A stretch of DNA of 23,683 nucleotides from RGIG8748 sp045545635 (GTDB lineage Bacteria > Bacillota > Clostridia > UMGS1810), in contig JAZQBI010000160.1 of assembly GCA_045545635.1 (NCBI GenBank), forward strand, positions 1-23,683, written 5' to 3'. The first letter of the stretch is position 1. Every line of letters begins with the position of its first letter. The translations under genes and the position numbers were made by a program. The notes beneath the pieces were generated by a model. The model made no database searches and was not told where the DNA came from. It saw nothing but the letters and a program-made list of their open reading frames with translations. Positions 15,201-22,730 of this stretch are shown here, in pieces.

Positions 15201-16571
15201 ATGTCTGACAAAAGCATACCAAACAGAATTTTCTGGACTTGGGACCACAGTACCAACTGGTGTATGAATACTCTTGGTGCACAGAACTGCGGTGTTGCAA
15301 ATGCATACACAAAAACTCCCGAGACCTTTGAAGTAGACTACAAGAGAGCAGTAGATTTTTGTGCAGAACATAAATTCAATGCAATAGGCATCGTGGGACT
15401 TCTTCGTGACAGACACGGCGGTGTTGACAGTGTGAGACGGCTTTGCTCATATGCTATGGAAAAAGGTGTAAGAATATATATTATAGCAGGTCTCTACGCT
15501 TACGGCGGTATCTATTACGAGGGTGATCACAAATACTCTCTTGATAAATTTTATGAGAAAAACCCCGATTGTATAGGTAAATATCCTGACGGAACACCTA
15601 TTATTTTTCAGTATTCAGGCTCAGGCGGATTTAAGGCACAGGCACAGGGCTGCCCCAGTAATCAGAAATTAAATGATTTTGCTTTGGAATCTCTGGATTG
15701 GCTGTTTAAAGAAATCCCCGAACTTGGCGGAATTCAGATGGAGTCAGGTGACTGCGGAGTTTGCCAGTGTCCCGAGTGTCAGGCAAGACGAGGAGAGGAG
15801 TCCGACTATATGTCCGTTGCCGATATGGCAAAGATATATCCTGCCGCAACAGATGTAATATTAAAGCGTTCTCCCGATGCACTGGTAATATGTGAGTCAT
15901 ACCATCACTTTCTTGACGAAGCTTGCAAGCTTTTTGAATCACCGGAACCCTCCGAGGATTTAAAGAAAATTTACAACATGCCCGAATCCGTATTCTGGCA
16001 GTGGAAGTGTGACGAGGTTCTTCGTGACGACATCTGGAAACCGGAGCATAAGATGCTGAAACCTCTTCAGAAGTTCAACCATGTAATGCGTGCCCACACG
16101 GGAACACAGTGGCTTGAGGGAAGAGCTGCTTTTGGAGTTGACAAGATACGCCGCCAGTGTAACCTGAGCTTTGAATCCGGTCTCAATGGTGTATCTATGT
16201 TTGGCGAAACATCGCTTTTCCATGCAAATGCAGAATTTAACTACCTTGCAATGGAATACTTTGCCGACAACCCCTTTGCCACCAATGATGATTACATAAG
16301 TGACATCATGGCTCCAAAACTTGGAGGAAAGTCTTTTGCAGAGTTCTATTTTGAGTCGGCAGTAAAGATTGACAAGCCTGAGGAAATACCTGCAATAACT
16401 GCCAAAATTGCAAAAATTACAGCCGATGTATCGAGTGATTATGAAGCAATGCGCAGATGGCAGTACCTTGCATCCTACCTTAACGGACACTATTGGGAAT
16501 CCGTGCAGAAAGGTAAAGGCGAAAAGAAAAAAATTGACGATGGTGCCATCGGTATGCTGGTTGATAATTAA
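15201..16571 (+). CDS. Cytoplasmic TIM-barrel glycosidase-like protein with a C-x-C-x-x-C motif
   Basis: This 456-aa protein has no signal peptide and starts behind AAGGAGA (15187-15193), 12 nt after the beta-helix gene. It begins with FWTWDHSTNW and shows alternating strands and helices of a beta/alpha barrel. Residues 177-195 contain G-I-Q-M-E-S-G-D-C-G followed by a Cys cluster (C185, C188, C190, C193). A similar acidic residue plus C-x-C-P-x-C motif is known from DUF4838 and related GH20/GH67-like hydrolases. E181 and D184 are therefore good catalytic or binding candidates, and a C-E-S-Y-H-H strand end near residue 230 is another. The family is not certain and the substrate is unknown. 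Its place at the end of a surface-glycan operon and its cytoplasmic location suggest it handles imported oligosaccharides. A strong terminator follows it. Confidence 0.82.
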   Translation: MSDKSIPNRIFWTWDHSTNWCMNTLGAQNCGVANAYTKTPETFEVDYKRAVDFCAEHKFNAIGIVGLLRDRHGGVDSVRRLCSYAMEKGVRIYIIAGLYAYGGIYYEGDHKYSLDKFYEKNPDCIGKYPDGTPIIFQYSGSGGFKAQAQGCPSNQKLNDFALESLDWLFKEIPELGGIQMESGDCGVCQCPECQARRGEESDYMSVADMAKIYPAATDVILKRSPDALVICESYHHFLDEACKLFESPEPSEDLKKIYNMPESVFWQWKCDEVLRDDIWKPEHKMLKPLQKFNHVMRAHTGTQWLEGRAAFGVDKIRRQCNLSFESGLNGVSMFGETSLFHANAEFNYLAMEYFADNPFATNDDYISDIMAPKLGGKSFAEFYFESAVKIDKPEEIPAITAKIAKITADVSSDYEAMRRWQYLASYLNGHYWESVQKGKGEKKKIDDGAIGMLVDN

Positions 16572-16581
16572 TCAAAAAATT

Positions 16582-16620
16582 ATGGAGTGTAAGAATTCGT
16601 TTTGAATTTTTACACTCCAT
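16582..16620. terminator. Bidirectional terminator between convergent genes
   Basis: ATGGAGTGTAA (16582-16592) pairs with TTACACTCCAT (16610-16620), continued by a G-T wobble and AATTC/GAATT, giving a 17-bp hairpin. T-rich sequence follows on the plus strand, and an A-run (AAAAAA) precedes it, so the minus strand also gets a T-run. It sits between the ends of the TIM-barrel gene and the convergent GH28 gene. Confidence 0.87.
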
Positions 16621-16649
16621 TTACATTTTTTACACTATATTTACATTTA

Positions 16650-16678
16650 TTGACTGAAAATTTTTCCGGTGATATAAT
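16650..16678 (+). promoter_or_regulatory. Near-consensus promoter aimed antisense into the GH28 gene
   Basis: A -35 box TTGACT (16650-16655) and a perfect -10 box TATAAT (16673-16678) are separated by exactly 17 bp on the plus strand. Expected transcription starts at about 16685, inside the 3' end of the minus-strand GH28 gene. No plus-strand gene follows for more than 1.4 kb, so a transcript would be antisense. In A/T-rich DNA a chance match is possible, but such a complete match is uncommon. Confidence 0.5.
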
Positions 16679-16681
16679 AAT

Positions 16682-18010
16682 TTACATCAGTTCTACATTG
16701 TCAAAAACCATACATTCTCTCTTGTCCTCGGACATGGTATATACATTCACATTGTTAAGTGACAGGTTTTTAACATATCGGAAGTATATTCCCGATGCCG
16801 GTAATTTTGTGCCAAATGCAGATGCAGCCGGTGTTTTGTCAGGAATTTCCGGAACGACAATATTCCTGTCCTCTTCGGTTCCGCCACCGGGAACGGTTAT
16901 GTTTATATTGGAAAGTGTTATGTTTTCAAGGTAGCTTTCGGGTTGTCCCACAACACTTGACGTAACAATTCTTGGCACGGTCTGCAGGTCATCATCTTCG
17001 ACTATGGTTGTGTATTTAATAGGCTTAATGTGACCGTATGAGCCGATAGCGGTAAGGTTGTCTATGGTGACATTCTTTATCTTACCTATCTTTGTTCCCT
17101 CAGGACCGTTTGCTCTGTTGGTAAGCATTATGATGAAGGGAGTGCCCACATTCTGCATGGTAATTCCGGTAACGGTAATACCGTCCATCACTCCGCCGTC
17201 AGCTATTTCAAGAGCTACTGCCGTAAGACAGGTGTCATATACTGAGCAGTTACTTATGCTGATATTTTTGAAATCCCCGTTGGTTTCCGTGCCGAATTTT
17301 ATTGCACACATTCTGGAGGATACCACGCAGTTTGTAATGGTTATGTTTTCGCAGGCCTGTTTTTTGTTGAGTGTATAGGATGTTTTCAGAACTATTCCGT
17401 CATCACCGGCTACAACATTACAATCGGAGATAACAACATTTTTACAGCAATCGGGACTGATTCCGTCAATATTTACATACATACTAAGTCCCGTTATTCT
17501 TGCATCCTCACAGCCTGCAAGATACACTGCAAGATCGGTTGCATTGTACATCCTAAGGTCAGAAATAAGTATGTTTTTGCAGTTTTTGAGGGCGATAATC
17601 TTGTTTGCACGGCATCCAACCCATTCATTTTCATTGGGAACGAGAGTGTTTTCCCATACTTCACGCATATCTATGGTTGCATTTCCGCTAAATGATATAT
17701 TTTTGCAATCTTCACCCCAGAAAAGGGATCTTCTGAAATACGAGTGAGAACAATCCTGATACAGAGGATAGTCGATTTTTTCCCTTTCATCAAAGTCATC
17801 GGGATTGAGACTTCCCAGAATTACAGTTCCCGGTTCAAAAACAAAATGAATGTTATCGTGCAGATGGACAGATGACATCATATATTTTCCGCAGGGGACA
17901 TATATGACACCGCCGCCGTTTTGAAAGCATTCATCCACTGCCTTTTGCACAGCCGGTGCACAGTTTGTTACTCCGTCACTTGCAGCACCAAAATCCAGTA
18001 TGTTATACAT
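16682..18010 (-). CDS. GH28-family (polygalacturonase-like) glycoside hydrolase, divergent, cytoplasmic
   Basis: This 442-aa parallel beta-helix enzyme has no signal peptide and is expected in the cytoplasm. Members of GH28 cleave galacturonic-acid-containing pectins. The N-terminus NILDFGAASDG and the helix repeats are typical of the family. The catalytic-site motifs are partly kept: N-I-D-G-I-S with Asp182, and A-G-D-D-G-I-V-L-K with Asp203-204. The usual G-H-G histidine motif after the Asp pair is not visible; the aligned region reads S-S-R-M-C-A-I-K-F-G-T-E-T. The gene starts at ATG 18010 behind GGAGAG. It runs opposite to its neighbours and has its own consensus promoter. It ends at a bidirectional terminator shared with the TIM-barrel gene. 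Degradation of imported oligogalacturonides or related glycans is inferred. The altered site leaves the exact substrate open. Confidence 0.88.
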   Translation of the reverse strand: MYNILDFGAASDGVTNCAPAVQKAVDECFQNGGGVIYVPCGKYMMSSVHLHDNIHFVFEPGTVILGSLNPDDFDEREKIDYPLYQDCSHSYFRRSLFWGEDCKNISFSGNATIDMREVWENTLVPNENEWVGCRANKIIALKNCKNILISDLRMYNATDLAVYLAGCEDARITGLSMYVNIDGISPDCCKNVVISDCNVVAGDDGIVLKTSYTLNKKQACENITITNCVVSSRMCAIKFGTETNGDFKNISISNCSVYDTCLTAVALEIADGGVMDGITVTGITMQNVGTPFIIMLTNRANGPEGTKIGKIKNVTIDNLTAIGSYGHIKPIKYTTIVEDDDLQTVPRIVTSSVVGQPESYLENITLSNINITVPGGGTEEDRNIVVPEIPDKTPAASAFGTKLPASGIYFRYVKNLSLNNVNVYTMSEDKRECMVFDNVELM

Positions 18011-18046
18011 AAGTTTTCACTCTCCATAAATTAAGTAGTTGTACTA

Positions 18047-18075
18047 ATTATATTATCAAACAAATTTTTTGTCAA
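18047..18075 (-). promoter_or_regulatory. Perfect consensus promoter of the GH28 gene
   Basis: On the minus strand TTGACA (18070-18075) and TATAAT (18047-18052) are separated by 17 bp, matching the sigma-A consensus exactly. The start codon lies about 37 bp downstream. An imperfect inverted repeat (AATTA-bulge-GTA, GTTG, TACTAATT; 18029-18049) covers the expected start site and would suit a repressor, so such a strong promoter is probably held in check. Confidence 0.78.
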
Positions 18076-18080
18076 TCAAA

Positions 18081-18107
18081 TAAACGGCATATTTTTATGC
18101 TAAACGG
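18081..18107. promoter_or_regulatory. Direct-repeat operator candidate (TAAACGG x2, 20-bp period)
   Basis: TAAACGG occurs at 18081-18087 and again at 18101-18107, followed by CAT and ACAT respectively. The offset of 20 bp is two helical turns. A small inverted repeat GCATA-TTTT-TATGC (18087-18100) lies between them. Direct repeats with this spacing are the usual operator form of AraC-type regulators. The pair lies just upstream of the -35 box of the minus-strand GH28 gene and upstream of the plus-strand transporter relic and GH26-like gene. An AraC-family gene lies at the right end of the window. The assignment is inference. Confidence 0.4.
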
Positions 18108-18142
18108 ACATCTTGTACACTAAGAAAGAAAAGGAGTTAAAA

Positions 18143-18406
18143 ATGCAGAATAAAATTTACACAAACACAATTTTTGTAGTACTGGCGGCACTGCTATGTA
18201 CAGCCCTCTGGTGAATACTGCTTAAATACAATCCTGTATCTAAGGTTACGGTGTTTAGCTTTATGACTCCCGTATGCGGTGTTATCCTTTCCAAAATTAT
18301 GCTTACGGAAACAAGCAATGTTTCTGTTACAAATGTTGTTGCAGCACTTGTTCTTATATGTACGGGTATATTTATACTTAATTATCAGAACAGCAAGAGA
18401 CAGTAA
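18143..18406 (+). pseudogene. EamA-family (DMT) transporter remnant with internal deletion and a stop codon
   Basis: An ATG at 18143 behind AAGGAG (18131-18136) starts MQNKIYTNTIFVVLAALLCT followed by ALW, which looks like the first membrane helix of an EamA transporter. A TGA (18212-18214) interrupts it. The same frame then continues as ILLKYNPVSKVTVFSF..., the typical last two helices of EamA proteins, down to TAA at 18404-18406. Full-length members have about 290-300 aa; here only 87 codons remain, so roughly 200 codons are missing. The frame is kept across the junction, which fits deletion between the repeated A-L-W-G segments of the two EamA halves plus one change of a Gly codon to TGA. 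It is very unlikely to make a working transporter. Its ribosome binding site and upstream region still look intact. Confidence 0.8.
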
Positions 18407-18440
18407 ATAATTCTGATTTGATAGAAAGAGGTGTCATTTT

Positions 18441-21041
18441 ATGAAAAGACTCGTTATACTGATAATGTGCATTTTAATGATAATGCAAACCATTCCGGTT
18501 TTTGCCTATGATTATCCGCCGGGCTTCTGGGATATAAACAATAAATATGTAGATGCACTCGATAGAGGTAATCACAAAAAAATAATAGAATACGGTAATC
18601 AGATACTTGACCTTATGCAGGGAGCACCGGAAGGTTGGGAAAAAAGAGAACTTCTTGTTATGCGTTATAACCAGTTGGGGATTTCCTATGCTGCGGTGGG
18701 TGATTATGATAATGCAACCAAAATCAGTAAAACACTGTACGATTATGCAGGTCGGTTCGGTGATGAATACTATGATTATAGGAGAGCTGCAAAAGCCAAA
18801 ATACTCCAGTACACTTCGGAAATAAGAATGTATACAGAAAATGGTCAGTCGCCGTATTTTGGTGCTGTCAACGAAAAACGGAACGGTGTTTTGTTTGGAC
18901 TGTGTGCCACAGGAGAAACAAGATCAAAGCTTGACAACGAGTCAATGGTTCTGACATATCAGGAATTGGGACAAACCTTGTTGACTTACAATGTCGGAGT
19001 TGTCAGGGATGCCGCCTCAAAAGGGCTTGCTGTGGAGTTTGCACTTAATTGTCCCCGGGAAGGAAATGATATAAGGAACATCAGGAGGATGGATTCTTAT
19101 CTTAAGGAAATATCTGATTTGTTTAAAAAGTACCCCGATGTTCCGATATATTTAAGGTTTGCTGCCGAATTTGATATATGGGAAAATCTGGCAGAACCGG
19201 ACGAATTTGTAACAGCATTCAGGCACGTTTCTGAATACTTCCAAAACAGGAATGACAATGTTGCCATAGTGTGGAGTCCAAATCATACATCCAATTGGTA
19301 TGTAGATATTGATGAGTATTATCCCGGAGATGAATATGTAGATTGGGTGGGAATATCTCTTTATGCCCAGATGTACTTTAAAGGTGATCCCAATCAAAAG
19401 GAAGATGATGAAATTGCATTTAAAACCGGAATAAACTCTAACCCTGTTTTGGCAGTTAAAGATATAATTGAAAAATACGGAGACAGAAAACCGATAATGT
19501 TATCCGAATCAGGATGCGGCCACAAACTTATGAAAAGAGGAGAAAACATTACTGATTTTGCATTGCAGAGATTGAAAGAGTATTATTACTATCTGCCAAT
19601 GGTGTATCCCGAAATTAAGCTTATTGCACATTTTGATTGGTATGTGGACGCGGACACTGAGAAGTATGATTACAGGTTGTCATCAAACAGCAGTTTGCAA
19701 AATGAATATTTAAAGTTGGTGAAAGGACGGAGATTTATTCAGGATAAATACAGTAACAATACAGATTTTTGCTATTGCCCGATATATAACGGCATTAAAG
19801 TTCAGAGTATATTTGAATTATCCTGTTATGCACATCTCTATGATTCAACACTTGAGAGAGTTGTTTATTTTATTGATGATGAATATGTGGGCGAATCTGC
19901 AGAAATACCGTTCACAACAATGGTGGATGCATCTGATTATGCAGGAAAGCATCGCTTAAAGGCGATTGCGATTTTTGACAACGGTAAGAAACTGGAAACT
20001 TCAAGCAATATAGTAATTAATAATGTAAATGTCGGTGTAACCGTTGAAATCGACGATGAGGAAATATATTTTGATCAGGATCCGGTTATTTACAACAACA
20101 GAACAATGGTTCCGATGAGAAAAATTTTTGAGGAACTTGGTGCAAATGTAAGCTGGAATGCGGAAACGCAAACCGCAACAGGAAAAAAAGGAGATCGCAG
20201 TGTAAAGGTTACACTAGGTCAGGATACAATGTATATCAATAATAAGAAAGTCGTACTGGATACTGTTCCCTTTGCATTGTCCGGAAGAACACTTGTTCCC
20301 GTAAGAGCAGTGGCAGAGGGACTTGGCTGTGAGGTTGACTGGGACAGTAAAAATAAACTTGTTTCAATAACTCCCAAAGTATTTACCTGGTCAGACTGGG
20401 AGGAAAGCCTGCCGAACTATGTTAATTCTGATTTGTACTATATTGAGGAGCAGGATGAATACAGAGTGAGAACACGGGAAAAGGACTACTTTACTCTCGA
20501 TTACATGACAAACAGGTATAATTTTGTTGATTCGGAGACCAGCTACGGCAGTTGGAGTGATTGGAGCAATGATTATATTTCCGGATCTGACACGAGAGAG
20601 GTTCAGACCAGAACTCAGTCATCACCAAAAAAGTATTATTATGCTCACTACTGCACCGGAAATGAATCCGATGAGTCCATACGATACAGAACAGCAAATT
20701 ACGAATTTTGTGATGAATGCAGTTATCATGCATTAGGTTGGTATGATAGTCCGCTGTCAAAGGCAGATGACGGAGTAGGATATATTAAGTACAAGGATGA
20801 CGGAAAAAAATACCGTTGTTCAAATACCTGCTACAGATGGTATGTATTTGATACATCCGGCGGAGATTACACTCAGTACAGATCACGACCTATATACAAG
20901 GAATATACATATTGGCAGTGGGACTATTGGTCAAACTGGTCATCGTGGAGAGAGGGTGATCCTTACGATTATTACGATTGGCACGACAATAGTGTGGATA
21001 TTGATGAACGAACTGTATACAGATTCAAAGAGAAGGGATGA
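18441..21041 (+). CDS. Secreted GH26-like enzyme with Ig-like, stalk and W-S-x-W repeat domains
   Basis: This 866-aa exported protein has a signal peptide at about residues 1-22 (ends V-F-A). A TPR-like helical region (about 40-135) precedes a GH26-like barrel, a fold used by beta-mannanases and related enzymes. The acid/base candidate is Glu243 in R-F-A-A-E-F and the nucleophile candidate is Glu356 in I-M-L-S-E-S-G. The W-S-P-N strand (278-281) and the Y-P-G-D-E-Y-V-D segment are also GH26-like. An Ig-like domain (about 452-528) and a copper-amine-oxidase-like domain (about 532-647) follow. Residues 649-866 are Trp/Tyr-rich with three W-S-x-W motifs and five cysteines. The gene starts behind GAGGTG (18430-18435), 35 nt after the transporter relic. 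It nearly touches the M20 gene. Mannan-like substrates are inferred from fold only. Confidence 0.88.
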   Translation: MKRLVILIMCILMIMQTIPVFAYDYPPGFWDINNKYVDALDRGNHKKIIEYGNQILDLMQGAPEGWEKRELLVMRYNQLGISYAAVGDYDNATKISKTLYDYAGRFGDEYYDYRRAAKAKILQYTSEIRMYTENGQSPYFGAVNEKRNGVLFGLCATGETRSKLDNESMVLTYQELGQTLLTYNVGVVRDAASKGLAVEFALNCPREGNDIRNIRRMDSYLKEISDLFKKYPDVPIYLRFAAEFDIWENLAEPDEFVTAFRHVSEYFQNRNDNVAIVWSPNHTSNWYVDIDEYYPGDEYVDWVGISLYAQMYFKGDPNQKEDDEIAFKTGINSNPVLAVKDIIEKYGDRKPIMLSESGCGHKLMKRGENITDFALQRLKEYYYYLPMVYPEIKLIAHFDWYVDADTEKYDYRLSSNSSLQNEYLKLVKGRRFIQDKYSNNTDFCYCPIYNGIKVQSIFELSCYAHLYDSTLERVVYFIDDEYVGESAEIPFTTMVDASDYAGKHRLKAIAIFDNGKKLETSSNIVINNVNVGVTVEIDDEEIYFDQDPVIYNNRTMVPMRKIFEELGANVSWNAETQTATGKKGDRSVKVTLGQDTMYINNKKVVLDTVPFALSGRTLVPVRAVAEGLGCEVDWDSKNKLVSITPKVFTWSDWEESLPNYVNSDLYYIEEQDEYRVRTREKDYFTLDYMTNRYNFVDSETSYGSWSDWSNDYISGSDTREVQTRTQSSPKKYYYAHYCTGNESDESIRYRTANYEFCDECSYHALGWYDSPLSKADDGVGYIKYKDDGKKYRCSNTCYRWYVFDTSGGDYTQYRSRPIYKEYTYWQWDYWSNWSSWREGDPYDYYDWHDNSVDIDERTVYRFKEKG

Positions 21042-21046
21042 GAATA

Positions 21047-22210
21047 ATGAACGAACTTACAAAAAAAGTATTTGACAAGATAGACGAACTATCGGACAAA
21101 TACCTGAATGTTCTTGTTGATGCCTGTAATATCGAAAGCAAGAGCGACGATAAGGAAGGTGTTGACAAGGTCGGAGATTACTTTGCATCAATTGCAAAGG
21201 ATATGGGATATGTAATAAAGAAAAAGGAATTTGAAAAGGCGGGTAATGCCTATTCCTTTACATACAACCCCACGGGAAGCAAAAAACCGATATCTCTTTC
21301 GGGACATATGGATACTGTCCACAAAAAGGGAATATTTGGCTACCCTCCCACAAGAATTGAGGGAGATTATGTGTACGGTCCCGGTGTCAATGATTGCAAG
21401 GGAAACATAGCTGTTGAGCTTCTTGCTATGGAAGCACTGAAAGAGTGCGGATATGATGAGAGACCGGTAAAGCTTATACTGCAAAGCGACGAAGAGGTTA
21501 ATTCCTGCCTTTCGGATCATAAAACACTGGAATTTATGGTGGAAGAAGCAAAGGAAAGTGCTGCATTTCTGAATGCGGAAAACATTGGTGTGTCAAGATG
21601 TCTCACCGTTGCCAGAAAGGGCATAATATCCCACAAGATAACCATAACAGGCAAAAAAATTCATGCCGGTGCTTGCACTCTTGGCGTGAGTGCACTAAAG
21701 GAGGCTGCATACAAAATAATAGAGCTTGAAAAGGACAATGACAACGATGCCATCACATTCAACTGCGGAATAATAAACGGCGGTGATGCTACAAACATTG
21801 TTCCCGACAAGTGCGAGATTTTTGTTGAATATCGTTTTAAAAATATGGAACAAAAGAGGATAGCTGATGAAAAATTCCGCACAATAGTGGAAAAATCCTT
21901 TGTTGAGGGAACCCATTCCGTGGCGGAAGAAATCAGCACCAGACTTCCCATGGAGCCTGACGAAAAGAATAAAAAGCTTGTTGGTATTATCAACGAAATC
22001 TGCGTGGAAAATGGTATTGAGCCTTTTGGTATGATAGAATCCCCCGGAGGAGCAGACAGTGCATATCCCTCACTTGCAGGTATCCCCACGGTAGATTCAA
22101 TCGGCATAGAGGGTAGCAGCTGTCATACCCTCGACGAAAAAGCCAGAATCTCTTCAATGGCGGAAATGGCAAAGGTTGCGGCGGCAATTATTATCAATTT
22201 TCCTGATTAA
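21047..22210 (+). CDS. M20-family metallopeptidase/deacylase
   Basis: This 387-aa cytoplasmic enzyme belongs to the zinc-dependent M20 family, which covers ArgE/DapE deacylases, aminoacylases and peptidases. Metal-site motifs are visible: S-G-H-M-D-T-V (His87, Asp89), G-P-G-V-N-D-C-K-G (Asp116) and S-D-E-E-V (Glu149-150). A late S-S-C-H-T-L-D-E holds the last histidine. A dimerisation-type lid domain lies between the metal motifs. I prefer the ATG at 21047 over that at 21038, because the AGAAGGG ribosome binding site sits 10 nt before the former and directly against the latter. The gene follows the secreted GH26-like gene with almost no gap and is followed by YbaK- and HAD-type genes with the same orientation. 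The exact substrate cannot be told from sequence. Confidence 0.93.
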   Translation: MNELTKKVFDKIDELSDKYLNVLVDACNIESKSDDKEGVDKVGDYFASIAKDMGYVIKKKEFEKAGNAYSFTYNPTGSKKPISLSGHMDTVHKKGIFGYPPTRIEGDYVYGPGVNDCKGNIAVELLAMEALKECGYDERPVKLILQSDEEVNSCLSDHKTLEFMVEEAKESAAFLNAENIGVSRCLTVARKGIISHKITITGKKIHAGACTLGVSALKEAAYKIIELEKDNDNDAITFNCGIINGGDATNIVPDKCEIFVEYRFKNMEQKRIADEKFRTIVEKSFVEGTHSVAEEISTRLPMEPDEKNKKLVGIINEICVENGIEPFGMIESPGGADSAYPSLAGIPTVDSIGIEGSSCHTLDEKARISSMAEMAKVAAAIIINFPD

Positions 22211-22235
22211 TTATTAACAAAAGGTGGAACACAAA

Positions 22236-22709
22236 ATGTCTTTGGAAAAAGCAAAAAACTATTTAAGTAAATTTGGTATGGCAGACAGGGTGGTAGAATT
22301 TACATCGTCCTCAGCAACAGTTGCCGAGGCGGCAATTGCTGCCGGATGCACCGAGGGCGAGATTGCAAAAACTTTGTCATTTATTGTTGATGACAAACCT
22401 ATACTCATTGTAGTGGCAGGGGATGTAAAAATTGACAACAGTAAATACAAAGGATATTTTCACACCAAGGCAAAGATGATTGCATTTGAAGATGTGGAGA
22501 AGCTCATAGGACATGCAGTGGGCGGAGTTTGTCCCTTTGGTATAGAGGATGGAGTTACTGTTTATCTGGATGTGTCCTTAAAACGCTTTGATATGGTATA
22601 TCCTGCCTGCGGAAGCTCCAACAGTGCAATAAAGCTTACCATCGAAGAGCTTGAAAAAACCTCCGCTTATATTGAGTGGATAGATGTCTGCAAGCTCATT
22701 GAACAGTAA
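22236..22709 (+). CDS. YbaK/EbsC-family aminoacyl-tRNA deacylase
   Basis: This 157-aa protein of the YbaK/EbsC/ProX editing family hydrolyses mischarged tRNAs such as Cys-tRNA(Pro) or Ala-tRNA(Pro), acting in the cytoplasm to keep translation accurate. The sequence has the family pattern V-A-E-A-A-I-A-A-G-C-T-E-G-E-I-A-K-T-L near the N-terminus, V-V-A-G-D in the middle and G-G-V-C-P-F-G near residues 93-99. I chose the ATG at 22236 because AAGGTGG (22221-22227) stands 8 nt upstream. An upstream in-frame GTG lies inside that ribosome binding site. It sits 25 nt after the M20 gene and 21 nt before the HAD gene, so it belongs to the same unit. Which tRNA it edits is not settled. Confidence 0.92.
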   Translation: MSLEKAKNYLSKFGMADRVVEFTSSSATVAEAAIAAGCTEGEIAKTLSFIVDDKPILIVVAGDVKIDNSKYKGYFHTKAKMIAFEDVEKLIGHAVGGVCPFGIEDGVTVYLDVSLKRFDMVYPACGSSNSAIKLTIEELEKTSAYIEWIDVCKLIEQ

Positions 22710-22730
22710 AAATGATAGGCGGTGCAATTT

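Noticed and set aside
16602..16934. Small plus-strand frame just downstream of the antisense promoter
   Set aside because: It begins inside the terminator and before the promoter, and lies antisense to GH28; no good ribosome binding site.
18143..18406. TGA read as an amino acid to give an 87-codon small transporter
   Set aside because: The other genes use TGA as a stop (for example the GH26-like gene), no recoding signal is visible, and the missing helices show a deletion.
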